The position numbers and the translations under genes were made by a program. DNA of 64,000 nt, from positions 248,001-312,000 of the forward strand of contig NZ_AULX01000006.1 in the NCBI RefSeq assembly GCF_000422505.1, in the 5' to 3' direction. This document shows positions 49,919-60,427 of this stretch, piece after piece (the first letter of the stretch is position 1; every line of letters begins with the position of its first letter). Below the pieces are notes generated by a model. That model did not search any database, was not told the DNA's origin, and worked only from the letters and a program-made list of their open reading frames with translations. This DNA is from Paenibacillus pinihumi DSM 23905 = JCM 16419 (GTDB lineage: Bacteria > Bacillota > Bacilli > Paenibacillales > Paenibacillaceae).

Positions 49919-50961
49919 CAGACTTCCGCCCCCGTAAAGGTAACAATGCGGTTGCCCTCTGTAACGGTCCCGATCCGGTAAGCCTGCTCGCCAAGCTCGC
50001 CTGCAATACGAAGCGCTTCCTCTGCCTGATCCGCCGGAACAACAACAACCATTCCCACACCCATGTTGAAAGTAGTGAACATGTCGCGGTTTGTGATTGC
50101 GCCTTTTTCCTGCATCAGCTGGAAGATCGGCTGAATCGGCCAGGAGCCGTATTCGATGTGAGCGTTCACGCCCTCTGGCAGCACACGCGGAATATTCTCG
50201 ATGAAGCCGCCCCCGGTAATATGAGCCATACCCTTCACCTTGATTTTCTCGATCAGAGCAAGCACCGGCTTCACATACAGCTTGGTCGGCTCGATCAGCA
50301 CATCGCCAAGATGTTTGCCGCCAAGCTCAGGCAGCTCATCCGTCAGTGCATAACCGCACTTCTCAAGCAGAAGCTTGCGGACAAGAGAGAAGCCGTTGCT
50401 GTGGATACCGCTGGAAGCAAGACCGATCAGGACATCGCCAGGAGCGATCGTTTTGCCGTCGATAATTTTCTTCTTGTCGACAACACCTACTGTAAATCCG
50501 CCGATATCGTATTCTTCCTCGCTGTACATGCCCGGCATTTCAGCTGTTTCCCCGCCAATAAGCGCACAGCCGGATTGCACGCAGCCGTCAGCAATGCCTT
50601 TGACGATCGCTTCGATCTTCTCCGGCACAACCTTGCCGCAAGCCAGATAATCGAGGAAGAAGAGCGGCTCCGCCCCTTGTACGACAATATCGTTCACACA
50701 CATGGCAACCGCATCAATACCGATTGTGTCATGCTTGTCCATGGCAAATGCCAGCATCAGCTTCGTGCCGACGCCGTCTGTGCCCGATACGAGTACAGGC
50801 TCCTCATACTTGTCCTTGTTCAGTCCGAATAAGCCGCCAAAGCCACCCAAATCCGTCAGTACTTCCGGACGAAATGTCTTCTTCACGTGCTTTTTCATGC
50901 GCTCGACCGCTTCATTGCCCGCGGCAATGTCGACTCCGGCCTGCTTGTATGCTTCAGCCAC
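49918..50961 (-). CDS. purM: Phosphoribosylformylglycinamidine cyclo-ligase
   Basis: AIR synthetase, 347 residues, closes the imidazole ring using ATP in the fifth step. The N-terminus [20 protein letters not shown], the substrate loop [15 protein letters not shown] and [11 protein letters not shown] are standard. The start at GTG 50961 has AGGGAG nine bases upstream and matches the usual protein start; the frame is open to 51009. It is separated from purF by 264 bases holding a triple 17-bp repeat. Confidence 0.93.
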   Translation of the reverse strand: MAEAYKQAGVDIAAGNEAVERMKKHVKKTFRPEVLTDLGGFGGLFGLNKDKYEEPVLVSGTDGVGTKLMLAFAMDKHDTIGIDAVAMCVNDIVVQGAEPLFFLDYLACGKVVPEKIEAIVKGIADGCVQSGCALIGGETAEMPGMYSEEEYDIGGFTVGVVDKKKIIDGKTIAPGDVLIGLASSGIHSNGFSLVRKLLLEKCGYALTDELPELGGKHLGDVLIEPTKLYVKPVLALIEKIKVKGMAHITGGGFIENIPRVLPEGVNAHIEYGSWPIQPIFQLMQEKGAITNRDMFTTFNMGVGMVVVVPADQAEEALRIAGELGEQAYRIGTVTEGNRIVTFTGAEV

Positions 50962-51012
50962 TCGATTCAACTCCCTATCAAGATTGAAATATCCGCGTTC
51001 ACCGTTCACTTA

Positions 51013-51063
51013 TTCCGTTTGAGGCTGTATTACGTTTGAGGCTATATTACGTTTAAGGCTTTT
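51013..51063. repeat. Triple 17-bp tandem repeat
   Basis: TTCCGTTTGAGGCTGTA, TTACGTTTGAGGCTATA and TTACGTTTAAGGCTTTT stand head to tail, followed by a decayed GACGTTAAAG, in the purF-purM gap. No gene and no clear hairpin in the remaining gap (to 51225). Confidence 0.75.
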
Positions 51064-51225
51064 GACGTTAAAGACACTCATGCTTATAGCTGAGGACTCC
51101 AAAGCCCAAATCATGTTCGATCCCATTTCACCCAATTCAGGCACTCCACTTGTGGCTCTCTTAAAGCCTGTCTATAAAGTTCCGGCAAGCTACCGATTCA
51201 TCTTCGGCTCCAGACCACGGCTGTC

Positions 51226-52704
51226 TTAGCAGCTGCAGCTTTTTTCCGATTCCGCATCGATTACTGTCGGGTAATCATTGTCGAAGCAGGCCATGCACAT
51301 GCCCCGCTTGTACTCGCCGTCATTGCCGCCCACCGATTCAATGAAGCCTTCATTGCTGATAAAAGCGAGGGAATCCGCGTTAATCACCTTGCAAATCTCC
51401 TCCGCTGTCATCTCCGATGCAATAAGTTCCTTGCGGTCAGGCGTATCAATACCGTAGTAGCACGGGTTGGCAAAAGGCGGCGAAGTAATGCGCACATGCA
51501 CCTCGGTCGCTCCCGCTTCACGCAGCATATTCACAATGCGCCGGGAGGTCGTACCGCGCACGATTGAGTCATCGATCATGACAACCCGCTTGCCTTCAAC
51601 AACCTTGCGCACCGCGCTCAGCTTCATCTTGACACCTTTTTCGCGCAGCTCCTGAGAAGGCTGGATGAAGGTCCGACCTGTATATTTATTTTTGATCAGT
51701 CCAAGCTCATACGGGATGCCCGTCTGCTCGGCATAGCCGATCGCCGCGGAAATACTGGAATCCGGTACACCTGTGACAACATCCGCATCCACAAAGGATT
51801 CCATCGCCATCTGGTAACCCATCCGCTTGCGTGCAGAATGGAGGTTGATACCGTTAATATCCGAATCCGGGCGGGCAAAATAAATGTATTCCATCGAGCA
51901 AATAGCGCGGCGCTCCATGACCGCATAAGAATCCTCGGTCATGTCGGCGCTGTCCAGAACCAGCATTTCGCCCGGCTGCACATCACGCTCATAGACCGCC
52001 CCTACGGTCTCCAGTGCACAGGTCTCGGAGGCGAAAACATAGCCGTTGCCAAGACGCCCCATACAAAGCGGGCGCAGGCCGTTCGGGTCAGAAGCGACAA
52101 TCAGCTTGTCGTTGGTCATAATCAGGAAGGCGAATCCGCCGGTAATCCGCTGCAGCGCTTCCTTCGTCGCCGTGACAAAGTCCTTCGGCGAACGCGCAAT
52201 TAAATGCGCAATAACTTCCGTATCACTCGTAGTCTGAAAGATCGAGCCCTGCATCTCCAGCTCATGCCGGATTTCAGGAGCATTGACGATATTGCCGTTG
52301 GTTGCAACTGCAAGATCGCCGTCTCTGTATTTGAAGATCAGAGGCTGTGCATTCGCCAGCTTACTGGAGCCGGATGTCGAATAACGCACATGGCCGATGG
52401 CTCTGTCGCCAGCCAGCTCATCAAGCTGGGACTGCTGGAATACTTCCTTGACCAGGCCCATACCGCGATGATAGTGGAAGCCTTTGCTCTCAGAATCCAC
52501 TGTTGCGATTCCGCAGCTTTCCTCGCCGCGGTGCTGAAGCGCATGCAGACCGTAATAAGCAAGCGCGGAAGCGTCGGGGTAACCGAATACCCCGAACACG
52601 CCGCACTCCTCTCTCAGCTTGTCAAAAATATCATCCCGGCCGATACCTTCGTTATAATGGTCGCCAGTCCACAGCTTAGGGAGCTGTCTTACTTCATAAG
52701 ACAT
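51226..52704 (-). CDS. purF: Amidophosphoribosyltransferase
   Basis: This 492-residue glutamine PRPP amidotransferase catalyses the committed first step of purine synthesis. A 33-residue propeptide precedes the catalytic nucleophile C34 (REECGVFGV), as in the Bacillus iron-sulphur type. The PRPP loop reads [16 protein letters not shown]. Cysteines for the 4Fe-4S cluster are present, for example in the ACFDND region and the terminal CSC. Its start overlaps the purL stop by 16 bases. Confidence 0.95.
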   Translation of the reverse strand: MSYEVRQLPKLWTGDHYNEGIGRDDIFDKLREECGVFGVFGYPDASALAYYGLHALQHRGEESCGIATVDSESKGFHYHRGMGLVKEVFQQSQLDELAGDRAIGHVRYSTSGSSKLANAQPLIFKYRDGDLAVATNGNIVNAPEIRHELEMQGSIFQTTSDTEVIAHLIARSPKDFVTATKEALQRITGGFAFLIMTNDKLIVASDPNGLRPLCMGRLGNGYVFASETCALETVGAVYERDVQPGEMLVLDSADMTEDSYAVMERRAICSMEYIYFARPDSDINGINLHSARKRMGYQMAMESFVDADVVTGVPDSSISAAIGYAEQTGIPYELGLIKNKYTGRTFIQPSQELREKGVKMKLSAVRKVVEGKRVVMIDDSIVRGTTSRRIVNMLREAGATEVHVRITSPPFANPCYYGIDTPDRKELIASEMTAEEICKVINADSLAFISNEGFIESVGGNDGEYKRGMCMACFDNDYPTVIDAESEKSCSC

Positions 52705-54932
52705 GGAATCGCATCCTTCCAGACCTTCTCCAGTTGTTCAACCGGTGATTGTACAGCCGGCTGTCCGTTCACTTGAATGCTCAGTTCTGTTCCTTCTACG
52801 ACACCGATTTCTGCGCTTGCTACGCCTTGCTCTGCCAGCCATTTGCCCAGCGTTTCTGCCTGCTCGGGTTTGGCCGTCAGCAAAATACGCGATTGGCTTT
52901 CGCTAAACAATGCGATATCCGGACGCAAGTCGCTTTGTACATTCACTTGCGCGCCCAGCTTGCCGCTGATGCAGGACTCTGCCAGCGCAGCTGCCAGTCC
53001 GCCTTCGGACAGGTCATGCGCAGAAGCGACATAACCCTTCTGGATTGCGCCAAGGACAGCATCCAGCAATTTCTTTTCTTCCGCCAGATCCAGTGCCGGA
53101 GGACGTCCTTCGGTCACACCATGCACGACATATTGCAGCTCGCTGCCGCCCAGCTCTGCCTTGGTGTTGCCGATGAGAATAATGCGGTCGCCTTCGGATT
53201 TGAAGCTTTGGGTTGTAATGTGATCCACATCATGCACAAGGCCGACCATGCCGACTACAGGTGTCGGGTAGATTGCGCCTTTGGCGTTTTCGTTGTACAA
53301 GCTCACGTTACCGCCGATAACCGGCGTGTCCAGCTCGCGGCAAGCTTCTGCCATGCCGTCGACTGCTTTTTCAATCTGCCAGAATACTTCCGGCTTCTCC
53401 GGGTTGCCGAAGTTCAGGTTGTCCGTAATCGCCAGCGGCTCTGCACCGGAGCATACGATATTGCGCGCAGCTTCAGCCACAGCAATCCGTCCGCCCACTT
53501 CAGGGTCCAGGTACACATAGCGTCCGTTACAATCCGTGGTCATCGCCAGCGCCTTGCGGGTACCGTGAATGGTCACAACCGCAGCATCCGATCCCGGCTG
53601 TACAGCCGTGCTGGTACGAACCATGTAGTCATACTGGTTATAAACCCACTCCTTGCTTGCCACTGTCGGCGAAGCCAGCACCTGCTTCAATGCATCCGTC
53701 AGGTCCTTCACTTCAGGATAAGCTGCCGTATCGACCTTCGCATTTTCACCGTAGTAAGCAGGCTCCTTGCTAGGCTTGTCGTATACCGGACACTCATCGA
53801 CGAGTGCAGTAACCGGCATATCCGCTACCTGCTCGCCTTGGTGGAACAGACGAAGACGTCCGTCATCCGTTACTTTGCCAACCTTGGCGCAAATGATGCC
53901 CCAACGCTCGAAAATCTCGAGAGCTTGCGCCTCATCCTTCGGCTCAACAACGAACAGCATACGCTCCTGGGATTCGGAGAGCATCATTTCATAAGGTGTC
54001 ATGCCTTCTTCACGCTGCGGCACTTCATCCAGATACAGCTCCAGACCGTTGCCTGCCTTGGAAGCCATCTCTGCGCTGGAGCAGGTCAGACCTGCTGCAC
54101 CCATGTCCTGAATGCCAAGCACGATGCCCGTATCGATCAATTCCAGACAAGCTTCCATTACAAGCTTCTCCATAAACGGATCGCCTACTTGTACCGCAGG
54201 GCGCTTCGCTTCGGACTCCTCTGTCAGCTCCTCTGAGGCAAAGGTTGCGCCGTGAATACCGTCGCGTCCGGTTGCAGGGCCTACGTAGAATACCGGGTTG
54301 CCTACTCCTTTTGCTACACCGCGCTGGATTTTGTCATGGTCGATCAGGCCGACACACATCGCGTTAACAAGCGGATTGCCTTCATAGCTCTCGTCGAACA
54401 TGACTTCGCCAGCTACTGTCGGAATTCCGATACAGTTGCCATAGCCTGCGATTCCGCTGACTACATGCTCAAACAGGTACCGCACGCGCTCATTTTGCAG
54501 ACGGCCAAAGCGCAAGCTGTTCAACAATGCTACCGGACGGGCACCCATGGAGAAGATGTCACGGATAATTCCGCCTACCCCTGTTGCCGCACCCTGATAA
54601 GGCTCGATTGCCGACGGGTGGTTATGGGATTCAATTTTGAATACAACAGCCTGATTATCGCCGATATCCACGATACCAGCGCCCTCGCCCGGTCCCATCA
54701 ATACTTTTGGTCCGCTTGTCGGGAAACGTCTCAGGACGTTTTTGGAGTTTTTGTAGGAGCAATGCTCCGACCACATTACGCTGAATACGCCAATCTCTGT
54801 ATAGTTTGGCTGGCGTCCAAGAAAACCGCAGATCAGTTCAAATTCTTTGTCCGTTACGCCCATTTGTTTGTAGATTTGCTGATCGGCAATCTGCTCCGGC
54901 GTCGGTTCCTTAGCTGTTAATTGCTGCGCCAT
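52689..54932 (-). CDS. purL: FGAM synthase, large subunit
   Basis: This 747-residue small-type PurL works with PurQ and PurS to convert FGAR to FGAM using glutamine-derived ammonia and ATP, the fourth step. [40 protein letters not shown] and the C-terminal [18 protein letters not shown] are signature loops. The start is ATG 54932 with a GGAGGG site; a nearby upstream ATG at 54950 is less favoured. It overlaps purQ by 23 bases. Confidence 0.95.
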   Translation of the reverse strand: MAQQLTAKEPTPEQIADQQIYKQMGVTDKEFELICGFLGRQPNYTEIGVFSVMWSEHCSYKNSKNVLRRFPTSGPKVLMGPGEGAGIVDIGDNQAVVFKIESHNHPSAIEPYQGAATGVGGIIRDIFSMGARPVALLNSLRFGRLQNERVRYLFEHVVSGIAGYGNCIGIPTVAGEVMFDESYEGNPLVNAMCVGLIDHDKIQRGVAKGVGNPVFYVGPATGRDGIHGATFASEELTEESEAKRPAVQVGDPFMEKLVMEACLELIDTGIVLGIQDMGAAGLTCSSAEMASKAGNGLELYLDEVPQREEGMTPYEMMLSESQERMLFVVEPKDEAQALEIFERWGIICAKVGKVTDDGRLRLFHQGEQVADMPVTALVDECPVYDKPSKEPAYYGENAKVDTAAYPEVKDLTDALKQVLASPTVASKEWVYNQYDYMVRTSTAVQPGSDAAVVTIHGTRKALAMTTDCNGRYVYLDPEVGGRIAVAEAARNIVCSGAEPLAITDNLNFGNPEKPEVFWQIEKAVDGMAEACRELDTPVIGGNVSLYNENAKGAIYPTPVVGMVGLVHDVDHITTQSFKSEGDRIILIGNTKAELGGSELQYVVHGVTEGRPPALDLAEEKKLLDAVLGAIQKGYVASAHDLSEGGLAAALAESCISGKLGAQVNVQSDLRPDIALFSESQSRILLTAKPEQAETLGKWLAEQGVASAEIGVVEGTELSIQVNGQPAVQSPVEQLEKVWKDAIPCLMK

Positions 54933-55605
54933 GTTGTTCCCTCCATGCATTCAAAATCGATGTAAACATCCGTTTGCCATCCTCAGAGCCGAGCAATTGA
55001 TCGATTGCACGCTCCGGATGCGGCATCATGCCCACTACATTGCCCTGCTTGTTGCTTACGCCTGCGATATTTTCAAGGGAACCGTTCGGATTGGTACCCG
55101 CTGCGTAGCGGAATACAATCTGATTGTTCGCTTTCAGTTCAGCCAGTGTGGCATCATCACAATAGTAGTTGCCTTCGCCATGTGCGATCGGGATATTGAT
55201 AATCTCGCCTGCCGCATATTGGTTAGTGAAGGCTGTGTTGTTGTTGACCACTTCAAGCTGCGTATTGTGGCAGCGGAATTTCATGCCGTTGTTGCGCAGC
55301 AAAGCGCCCGGGAGCAGGCCGGCTTCGGTCAGGATCTGGAAGCCGTTGCAGATACCCAGTACGTATTTGCCGGCTGCAGCCGCCTTGACCACCTCATTCA
55401 TTACCGGTGCAAAACGCGCGATCGCGCCGCAGCGCAAGTAGTCCCCGTAGGAGAAGCCCCCCGGTACGAGAATGCAATCATAGTCCGATAAATCTGTTGC
55501 TGTATGCCATACGTAATCAACCTTCTGGCCGATCGCATCTTCTACTGCCTTATAGCAGTCGATATCACAGTTCGAGCCTGGAAATACGATTACTGCAAAC
55601 TTCAT
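54910..55605 (-). CDS. purQ: FGAM synthase, glutaminase subunit
   Basis: The 231-residue class I glutamine amidotransferase supplies ammonia to PurL. The nucleophile lies in [14 protein letters not shown], the catalytic His/Glu in [10 protein letters not shown], and [15 protein letters not shown] is a PurQ signature. It lies four bases downstream of purS and overlaps purL. Complete and normal length. Confidence 0.95.
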   Translation of the reverse strand: MKFAVIVFPGSNCDIDCYKAVEDAIGQKVDYVWHTATDLSDYDCILVPGGFSYGDYLRCGAIARFAPVMNEVVKAAAAGKYVLGICNGFQILTEAGLLPGALLRNNGMKFRCHNTQLEVVNNNTAFTNQYAAGEIINIPIAHGEGNYYCDDATLAELKANNQIVFRYAAGTNPNGSLENIAGVSNKQGNVVGMMPHPERAIDQLLGSEDGKRMFTSILNAWREQHGAAINS

Positions 55606-55608
55606 TGA

Positions 55609-55851
55609 TTAGCCCTCCAATTCAAAGCGGTAATCTTCAATTACCGTATTCGCAAGCAGCTTTTCACACATGGCTGTCAGGCGCGCTTCCGCTTCGGAAC
55701 GGTCTGTCGTGTCCAGTTCAAACTCCAGATATTTGCCGACGCGAACCTTACCGACTTCTTCAAAGCCCATCGTGTGCAATGCTCCTTGTACAGCGCTTCC
55801 TTGAGGGTCCAATACATTTTGTTTTATCGTGACATATACGGTTGCTTTCAT
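55609..55851 (-). CDS. purS: FGAM synthase, PurS subunit
   Basis: The 80-residue PurS protein bridges PurL and PurQ. Recognised by VYVTIKQNVLDPQGSAVQGA at the start and VRVGKYLEFELD in the middle. A 147-base gap separates it from purC upstream, where nothing else is seen. Confidence 0.93.
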   Translation of the reverse strand: MKATVYVTIKQNVLDPQGSAVQGALHTMGFEEVGKVRVGKYLEFELDTTDRSEAEARLTAMCEKLLANTVIEDYRFELEG

Positions 55852-55998
55852 CGCTTGTTACTCCTCCTAGAAATGAGAGATGACTGATTTCATTTATAAT
55901 GGTCTTTCATTCGTGCTTGAAGAAAAGCCTTAACAGCAGCATATATAATGAAACTTGAGGGCAGACCGGCTTCGCGGGCTGCCTTCTTGACCCGGAAA

Positions 55999-56898
55999 CT
56001 AGTTCCCGGTCAGCCGCTTATAAATATCCAGATAGCGGCGCGAGGTTTCGGCAACAACCTGCTCAGGCAGCGGAGCCGGAGGACCGCTCTGGTCCCAGTC
56101 CGACTGCAGCAGATAAGTGCGCACAGGCTCCTTGTCCATGCTGTCGATCTCGGTGTCCAGCTCGTACTTGTCCTTCGCCCAGAAGCGCGAGGAATCCGGG
56201 GTGAAAATTTCGTCGATCACGATAACCTCGCCGTCAATGAGACCGAATTCGAATTTGCAATCTGCCAGGATGATGCCCTGCTTCTCGCAGTGAGCGTGAG
56301 CGAACTCGTACAATCGGATACTTCGGTCACGCAGGTCCTCAGCCAGCTCGGCGCCGATCATCTCTTGCATGCGGGAGAACGGAATGTCCTCGTCATGGCC
56401 GACATCATTCTTCGCCGCCGGAGTGAAGATCGGATTCGGAAAGCGTTCATTCTTGCGCAGTCCGGCAGGCAGCTCGATCCCGTTGATCGCGGAGGTTTTT
56501 ACATATTGTCTCCAGCCGCCTCCCGTGATATAGCCGCGAACTACACATTCGATATCAATCCGCTCCGCCTTGCGCGTCACCATAATTCTGTCCCGCAGCA
56601 GGTCAGGGCGTGTAATCAGATCGCCAAGCTTGTCCACATCGGTATGCACCACATGATTGCTCATGATGTCCGCAGTCTGCTCGAACCAGTAAGCGCTCAG
56701 ACGGTTGAGGACATTGCCCTTGTTTGGAACCGCAGGCTCGAGTACATAGTCAAAGGCGGAGATGCGGTCCGTTACGACAATCAGAAAATGCTCTCCCAGA
56801 TCATAAAGCTCGCGCACTTTCCCTTTGTACAGCAGGGGAGCCTTGACAAAGGGCTGTGCGGTAGCGATGGCTTCGCTGTTCATTGCGCTTGTTGCCAT
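55999..56898 (-). CDS. purC: SAICAR synthase
   Basis: Phosphoribosylaminoimidazole-succinocarboxamide synthase, 299 residues, adds aspartate to CAIR using ATP. LLYKGKVRELYDLGEHFLIV carries the ATP loop; later come VTDRISAFDYVL and IVIDEIFTPDSSRFW. It is nearer the longer (about 290-300 residue) PurC form than the 240-residue Bacillus form. The start at 56898 has GGAG eleven bases away; a second ATG five codons later is possible. Confidence 0.93.
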   Translation of the reverse strand: MATSAMNSEAIATAQPFVKAPLLYKGKVRELYDLGEHFLIVVTDRISAFDYVLEPAVPNKGNVLNRLSAYWFEQTADIMSNHVVHTDVDKLGDLITRPDLLRDRIMVTRKAERIDIECVVRGYITGGGWRQYVKTSAINGIELPAGLRKNERFPNPIFTPAAKNDVGHDEDIPFSRMQEMIGAELAEDLRDRSIRLYEFAHAHCEKQGIILADCKFEFGLIDGEVIVIDEIFTPDSSRFWAKDKYELDTEIDSMDKEPVRTYLLQSDWDQSGPPAPLPEQVVAETSRRYLDIYKRLTGN

Positions 56899-56918
56899 TA
56901 GGATGCCGCTCCTCTCTC

Positions 56919-58214
56919 TTAGTTCAAGCCAAGACGTTCAAAGATCGTGTTCACATGTTTCAGGTGCCAAGCCGGGTTAAAGCAATCTGCGATTTCTTCG
57001 GCAGACAGCACTTCGGTAATTTCCGGAGTCGACTCGACAATATCACGGAACTGGAGCTGCCCTTCCCATGCCTGCATCGCACGCGGCTGCACCGTATCAT
57101 ACGCCTGCTCACGGCTGAAGCCCTTGTCGATCAGCTTCGTCATGACGCGGCCGGAGAACGGCACACCGTATGTCGCTTGCATGTTGCGCTTCATATTTTC
57201 AGGGAACACCGTCAGGTTCTTGATGATGTTGCCCAGACGGTTCAGCATGTAGTTCAGCAGCATTGTTGCATCCGGCAAAATAACACGCTCAACCGAGGAG
57301 TGGCTGATGTCGCGCTCATGCCAGAGCGGCACGTTCTCATAAGCGGATACCATGTGCCCGCGGATCACGCGCGCCAGACCGGAGATGTTCTCGCTGCCGA
57401 TCGGGTTGCGCTTATGCGGCATTGCGGACGAACCTTTTTGCCCTTTGGCGAATGCTTCCTCAACCTCGCGGAATTCACTCTTCTGAAGGGCGCGGATTTC
57501 AGTTGCAAACTTGTCCAAAGATGTTGCGATCAGCGCCAAAGTTGCCATGTACTCCGCATGACGGTCACGCTGCAGCGTTTGGGTCGAGATTGGAGCCGGC
57601 TTCGTGCCCAGCTTGCGGCATACGAATTCCTCAACGAACGGATCAATGTTCGCGTAAGTGCCCACGGCACCGGAGATTTTACCAAACTGCACGCCATCCG
57701 CAGCATGGTTGAAGCGCTCCAGATTCCGTTTCATTTCTTCATACCACAGTGCCATCTTCAGGCCAAATGTAGTCGGCTCGGCATGGACGCCATGCGTCCG
57801 TCCCATCATCGGCGTATCTTTGTAGGCTTTCGCCTTGTCGCGCAAAATTTCGATGAACTGCTCGATGTCGCGCAGCAAAATTTCATTTGCCTGGCGAAGC
57901 AGGTATCCGTTGGCTGTATCCACAACGTCTGTGGAGGTCAGGCCGTAGTGCACCCACTTGCGCTCCGGACCTACTGTCTCGGATACCGCACGCGTGAAGG
58001 CAATAACATCATGGCGTGTTTCCTGCTCGATTTCATAAATCCGGTCGATATCAAAGGTTGCTTTGCTGCGCAGCGCTTCTACATCTTCCTTCGGAATAAC
58101 GCCAAGCTCCACCCATGCTTCACATGCGCACAGCTCCACTTCCAGCCATGCCTTGAATTTATTCTCTTCCGTCCAGATTGCTCTCATTTCCGGTCTGCTA
58201 TAACGTTCCAACAT
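56919..58214 (-). CDS. purB: Adenylosuccinate lyase
   Basis: This 431-residue fumarase-superfamily lyase acts twice in purine synthesis, splitting SAICAR and adenylosuccinate. The signature loop [16 protein letters not shown] is present, as are [16 protein letters not shown] and [16 protein letters not shown]. It starts six bases after purK stops. Complete. Confidence 0.95.
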   Translation of the reverse strand: MLERYSRPEMRAIWTEENKFKAWLEVELCACEAWVELGVIPKEDVEALRSKATFDIDRIYEIEQETRHDVIAFTRAVSETVGPERKWVHYGLTSTDVVDTANGYLLRQANEILLRDIEQFIEILRDKAKAYKDTPMMGRTHGVHAEPTTFGLKMALWYEEMKRNLERFNHAADGVQFGKISGAVGTYANIDPFVEEFVCRKLGTKPAPISTQTLQRDRHAEYMATLALIATSLDKFATEIRALQKSEFREVEEAFAKGQKGSSAMPHKRNPIGSENISGLARVIRGHMVSAYENVPLWHERDISHSSVERVILPDATMLLNYMLNRLGNIIKNLTVFPENMKRNMQATYGVPFSGRVMTKLIDKGFSREQAYDTVQPRAMQAWEGQLQFRDIVESTPEITEVLSAEEIADCFNPAWHLKHVNTIFERLGLN

Positions 58215-58220
58215 ATGTGT

Positions 58221-59396
58221 CTATGCCCTCCATATATTCGTTTCGTCGATCCACGCCAGCGCCTGCTCTACAGATTCGGCCAATACGTTGATATGCCCCA
58301 TCTTGCGCTTTGCCTTTGCCTCGCTCTTGCCGTATAAATGCAGCTTCGGTGCAACACCGAGCCTTGCAGCCGCTGCATCCGCCTGTGTGAACCGTTCAAT
58401 TACCGGCTCCACATGCTCGCCCAGCACATTCACCATAACGACTGGCGTCATAAGGGAAGTATCGCCGAGCGGGAGACTGCAGATTGCCCGTACATGCTGC
58501 TCGAACTGCGAGGTCCGGCAGGCTTCCATCGTATAATGTCCGCTGTTGTGCGGACGCGGCGCCAATTCATTCACGTACAATTCGCCGCTTGCTGTCAGGA
58601 ACATCTCCACTGCAATCAGTCCGACTGCGCCCAGCCCTTCAGCGATCTTCACCGCAAGCTCTCTCGCCCGCTCCGCTGTCTCTGCCGAAATTCTCGCCGG
58701 GACAATGGACAGATGCAAAATGTTATCTACATGAATGTTTTCCGCTACCGGGAACGTCTTGATCTCACCCAGCGGACTGCGGGCGGCGATGACCGACAGC
58801 TCCTTATCGAAGCGGATAAACTGCTCAAGCACCAGCTGGGCGCCGGAACGGCTGAGCTCGGCATAGGCCGGGGCAATATCCGCCTCACTGCGGAGCACCC
58901 ATTGCCCTTTGCCGTCATAACCGCCAGTCGCGGTCTTGAGCACACTCGGCAAGCCCAGCCGCTCTACCGCTTCCCGCAGCTCCTGCTCACTGCCGATCTC
59001 GGCATACGGGGCAACCTGCACGCCTGCCGCCTCAATCGCCCGCTTCTCGCGCAGCCGATGCTGCGTCGTGTACAGCAGCTGGCTGCCCTGCGGCACGTAG
59101 GATTCCTCCATCAGCATCGCAGCTACGCCGGAGTCGACATTCTCAAACTCATAGGTGATCACGTCCGCCTGCTTCGCCAGTTCCCTTGCCGCCCCGCGGT
59201 CGTCATAGGGCGCGACGATCTGGCTTGCTACCTGTCCGCATGGCGCATCCTGCACGGGCTCAAGGGCAACGAAGCGGTAGCCCATGTTGCTGCCGGACAG
59301 TGCCATCATCCGTCCAAGCTGGCCTCCGCCAAGAATGCCAATCGTTGCACCCGGCCGGATGATCTTCGGCTGAGCCTGATTCCCGCTCTGCGTCAT
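58221..59396 (-). CDS. purK: N5-CAIR synthetase, ATPase subunit
   Basis: 5-(carboxyamino)imidazole ribonucleotide synthase, 391 residues, is an ATP-grasp enzyme carboxylating AIR with bicarbonate. [18 protein letters not shown] opens the fold; [16 protein letters not shown] is the ATP loop; [14 protein letters not shown] is the metal-site signature. Its start overlaps the purE stop by four bases. Confidence 0.95.
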   Translation of the reverse strand: MTQSGNQAQPKIIRPGATIGILGGGQLGRMMALSGSNMGYRFVALEPVQDAPCGQVASQIVAPYDDRGAARELAKQADVITYEFENVDSGVAAMLMEESYVPQGSQLLYTTQHRLREKRAIEAAGVQVAPYAEIGSEQELREAVERLGLPSVLKTATGGYDGKGQWVLRSEADIAPAYAELSRSGAQLVLEQFIRFDKELSVIAARSPLGEIKTFPVAENIHVDNILHLSIVPARISAETAERARELAVKIAEGLGAVGLIAVEMFLTASGELYVNELAPRPHNSGHYTMEACRTSQFEQHVRAICSLPLGDTSLMTPVVMVNVLGEHVEPVIERFTQADAAAARLGVAPKLHLYGKSEAKAKRKMGHINVLAESVEQALAWIDETNIWRA

Positions 59397-59878
59397 AGAG
59401 TTTCACTGCTTTCCAGCACAGCCTGCTTCGTCTGCTCGCGGCGGGCAACAACACGCGCCTGCACCTCAGGATCGAATGCGCCGAGAATCTGCGCCGCCAG
59501 GAGCCCGGCGTTGGAGCCGCCCGCATTGCCGATCGCAACCGTTGCGACCGGAATGCCTGCCGGCATCTGTACAATCGAGAGCAGGGAATCCATGCCGTTC
59601 AGATTTGATGATTTGACGGGAACGCCAATAACCGGTAGAGCCGTCTTCGCAGCGACCATACCGGGCAAATGCGCGGCACCGCCTGCTCCCGCGATGATAA
59701 CCTTCAATCCGCGCTCAGCAGCCGTTTCCGCATATTCAAACATCAAATCCGGCGTCCGATGCGCCGATACAACCTTCTTCTCATAGCTGATTCCCAATTC
59801 GTCCAGAACGTCACAGGCTAACTTCATCGTATCCCAATCTGACTTGCTGCCCATGATGACGCCGACTTTCGGAGACAT
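59393..59878 (-). CDS. purE: N5-CAIR mutase
   Basis: The 161-residue class I PurE moves the carboxyl group to give [15 protein letters not shown], the catalytic [14 protein letters not shown] and [13 protein letters not shown] are all present. I use ATG 59878 ([10 protein letters not shown]); an ATG four codons earlier at 59890 lies closer to the GTGGG ribosome site. It is the first gene of the operon, after a leader of about 400 bases with riboswitch and terminator. Confidence 0.93.
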   Translation of the reverse strand: MSPKVGVIMGSKSDWDTMKLACDVLDELGISYEKKVVSAHRTPDLMFEYAETAAERGLKVIIAGAGGAAHLPGMVAAKTALPVIGVPVKSSNLNGMDSLLSIVQMPAGIPVATVAIGNAGGSNAGLLAAQILGAFDPEVQARVVARREQTKQAVLESSETL

Positions 59879-59948
59879 GTCATAACCCACTTTCCATTTA
59901 AAGTATAGGATAAGCGCGAACTGCTGCTTCCCTCAAATCCCAGAGCAG

Positions 59949-59983
59949 CGAACGTTTCGCGGAATAAAAAATAAGAATGTTCG
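59949..59983. promoter_or_regulatory. Second PurBox-like inverted pair
   Basis: On the minus strand CCGAACATT and, after 25 bases between the cores, a GTTCG core. This matches the geometry of the main PurBox pair (24 bases) but lies between the riboswitch and purE. A TATACT at 59902-59907 could be a -10 downstream, but no good -35 is present. Confidence 0.4.
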
Positions 59984-60043
59984 GCGATTAGCCATATCAA
60001 ATCTTAGTTTTCACAATAAAAATCCTCATTAAAACAGAAAAAC

Positions 60044-60080
60044 CCAGCCGCTGTGCTGTTATTGAACTGCACGACTGAGG
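60044..60080 (-). other. Additional hairpin in the pur leader
   Basis: Imperfect minus-strand stem (CAGTCGTGC against GCAC-CGGCTG) followed by GGGUUUUUCUGUUUU. It may be a second, weaker terminator. Confidence 0.35.
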
Positions 60081-60108
60081 GACAAAACAAGCAATGAGAA
60101 GGAACGTA

Positions 60109-60143
60109 GCAAAAAGAAAGCACAAGGCTGTCCCTTGTGTAGA
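60109..60143 (-). terminator. Riboswitch-controlled terminator
   Basis: Minus-strand stem CACAAGG-GACAG-CCTTGTG followed by CUUUCUUUUU, 22 bases after the aptamer. The segment GGTTGTC just upstream can pair with GACAGCC and so break the terminator stem, giving an antiterminator. Confidence 0.8.
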
Positions 60144-60164
60144 GACAACCTGTTCCTTATACAA

Positions 60165-60235
60165 TGCTCGTAGTCCGAAAATTTAAGGTTCTCGGGTAGA
60201 AACTTTCGGGCCATATCCCCAAATTTATACGAGTC
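60165..60235 (-). ncRNA. Purine riboswitch, guanine type
   Basis: The minus strand carries the conserved aptamer. P1 is CTCGTA / TACGAG. The loop GATATGG is in the P2 arm, GTTTCTACC is in junction 2-3, and the P3 arm is followed by GGACTACGAG. The base equivalent to position 74 (GACTACG) is C, which specifies guanine or hypoxanthine rather than adenine. It sits between the pur promoter and the terminator, so ligand binding should stop transcription of the whole operon. Confidence 0.92.
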
Positions 60236-60288
60236 ATTTCAAATTTCGACAGCGGCCGGGAATGCTTTCTCCCAAAATAACCTCTTTT

Positions 60289-60317
60289 AGTTTAGCAATC
60301 CTTACAAGGCTTGTCAA
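60289..60317 (-). promoter_or_regulatory. pur operon promoter
   Basis: Minus strand: -35 TTGACA (60312-60317), 17-bp spacer, -10 TAAACT (60289-60294). Transcription should start near 60282, about 47 bases before the aptamer. Confidence 0.85.
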
Positions 60318-60321
60318 CGCC

Positions 60322-60367
60322 AAAACACGAACATTCCAATTATTTTAGAAGTGAAAGTTCGTGTTTA
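60322..60367. promoter_or_regulatory. PurR operator (PurBox pair)
   Basis: Inverted repeats AACACGAAC and GTTCGTGTT flank 24 bases between the CGAAC and GTTCG cores and end ten bases upstream of the -35 box. This is the arrangement expected for Bacillus-type PurR, which represses when PRPP is low. Confidence 0.8.
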
Positions 60368-60397
60368 AAACAAACTCCCGTCCAGTGGACGGGAGCA
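60365..60397 (-). terminator. Terminator of the oxidoreductase transcript
   Basis: Minus-strand stem CTCCCGTCC / GGACGGGAG followed by UUUGUUUU. Its U-run overlaps the distal PurBox, so the upstream gene ends inside the pur control region. Confidence 0.85.
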
Positions 60398-60427
60398 TAT
60401 ATGACATATTCATCTTTTTCCCAGTTA

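Noticed and set aside
52749-54236. Long plus-strand open frame of 495 codons
   Set aside because: Antisense shadow of purL; its composition reflects codon bias of the real gene.
56883-59786. Two long plus-strand open frames opposite purB and purK/purE
   Set aside because: Both are shadows of well-recognised pur genes and show no motifs.
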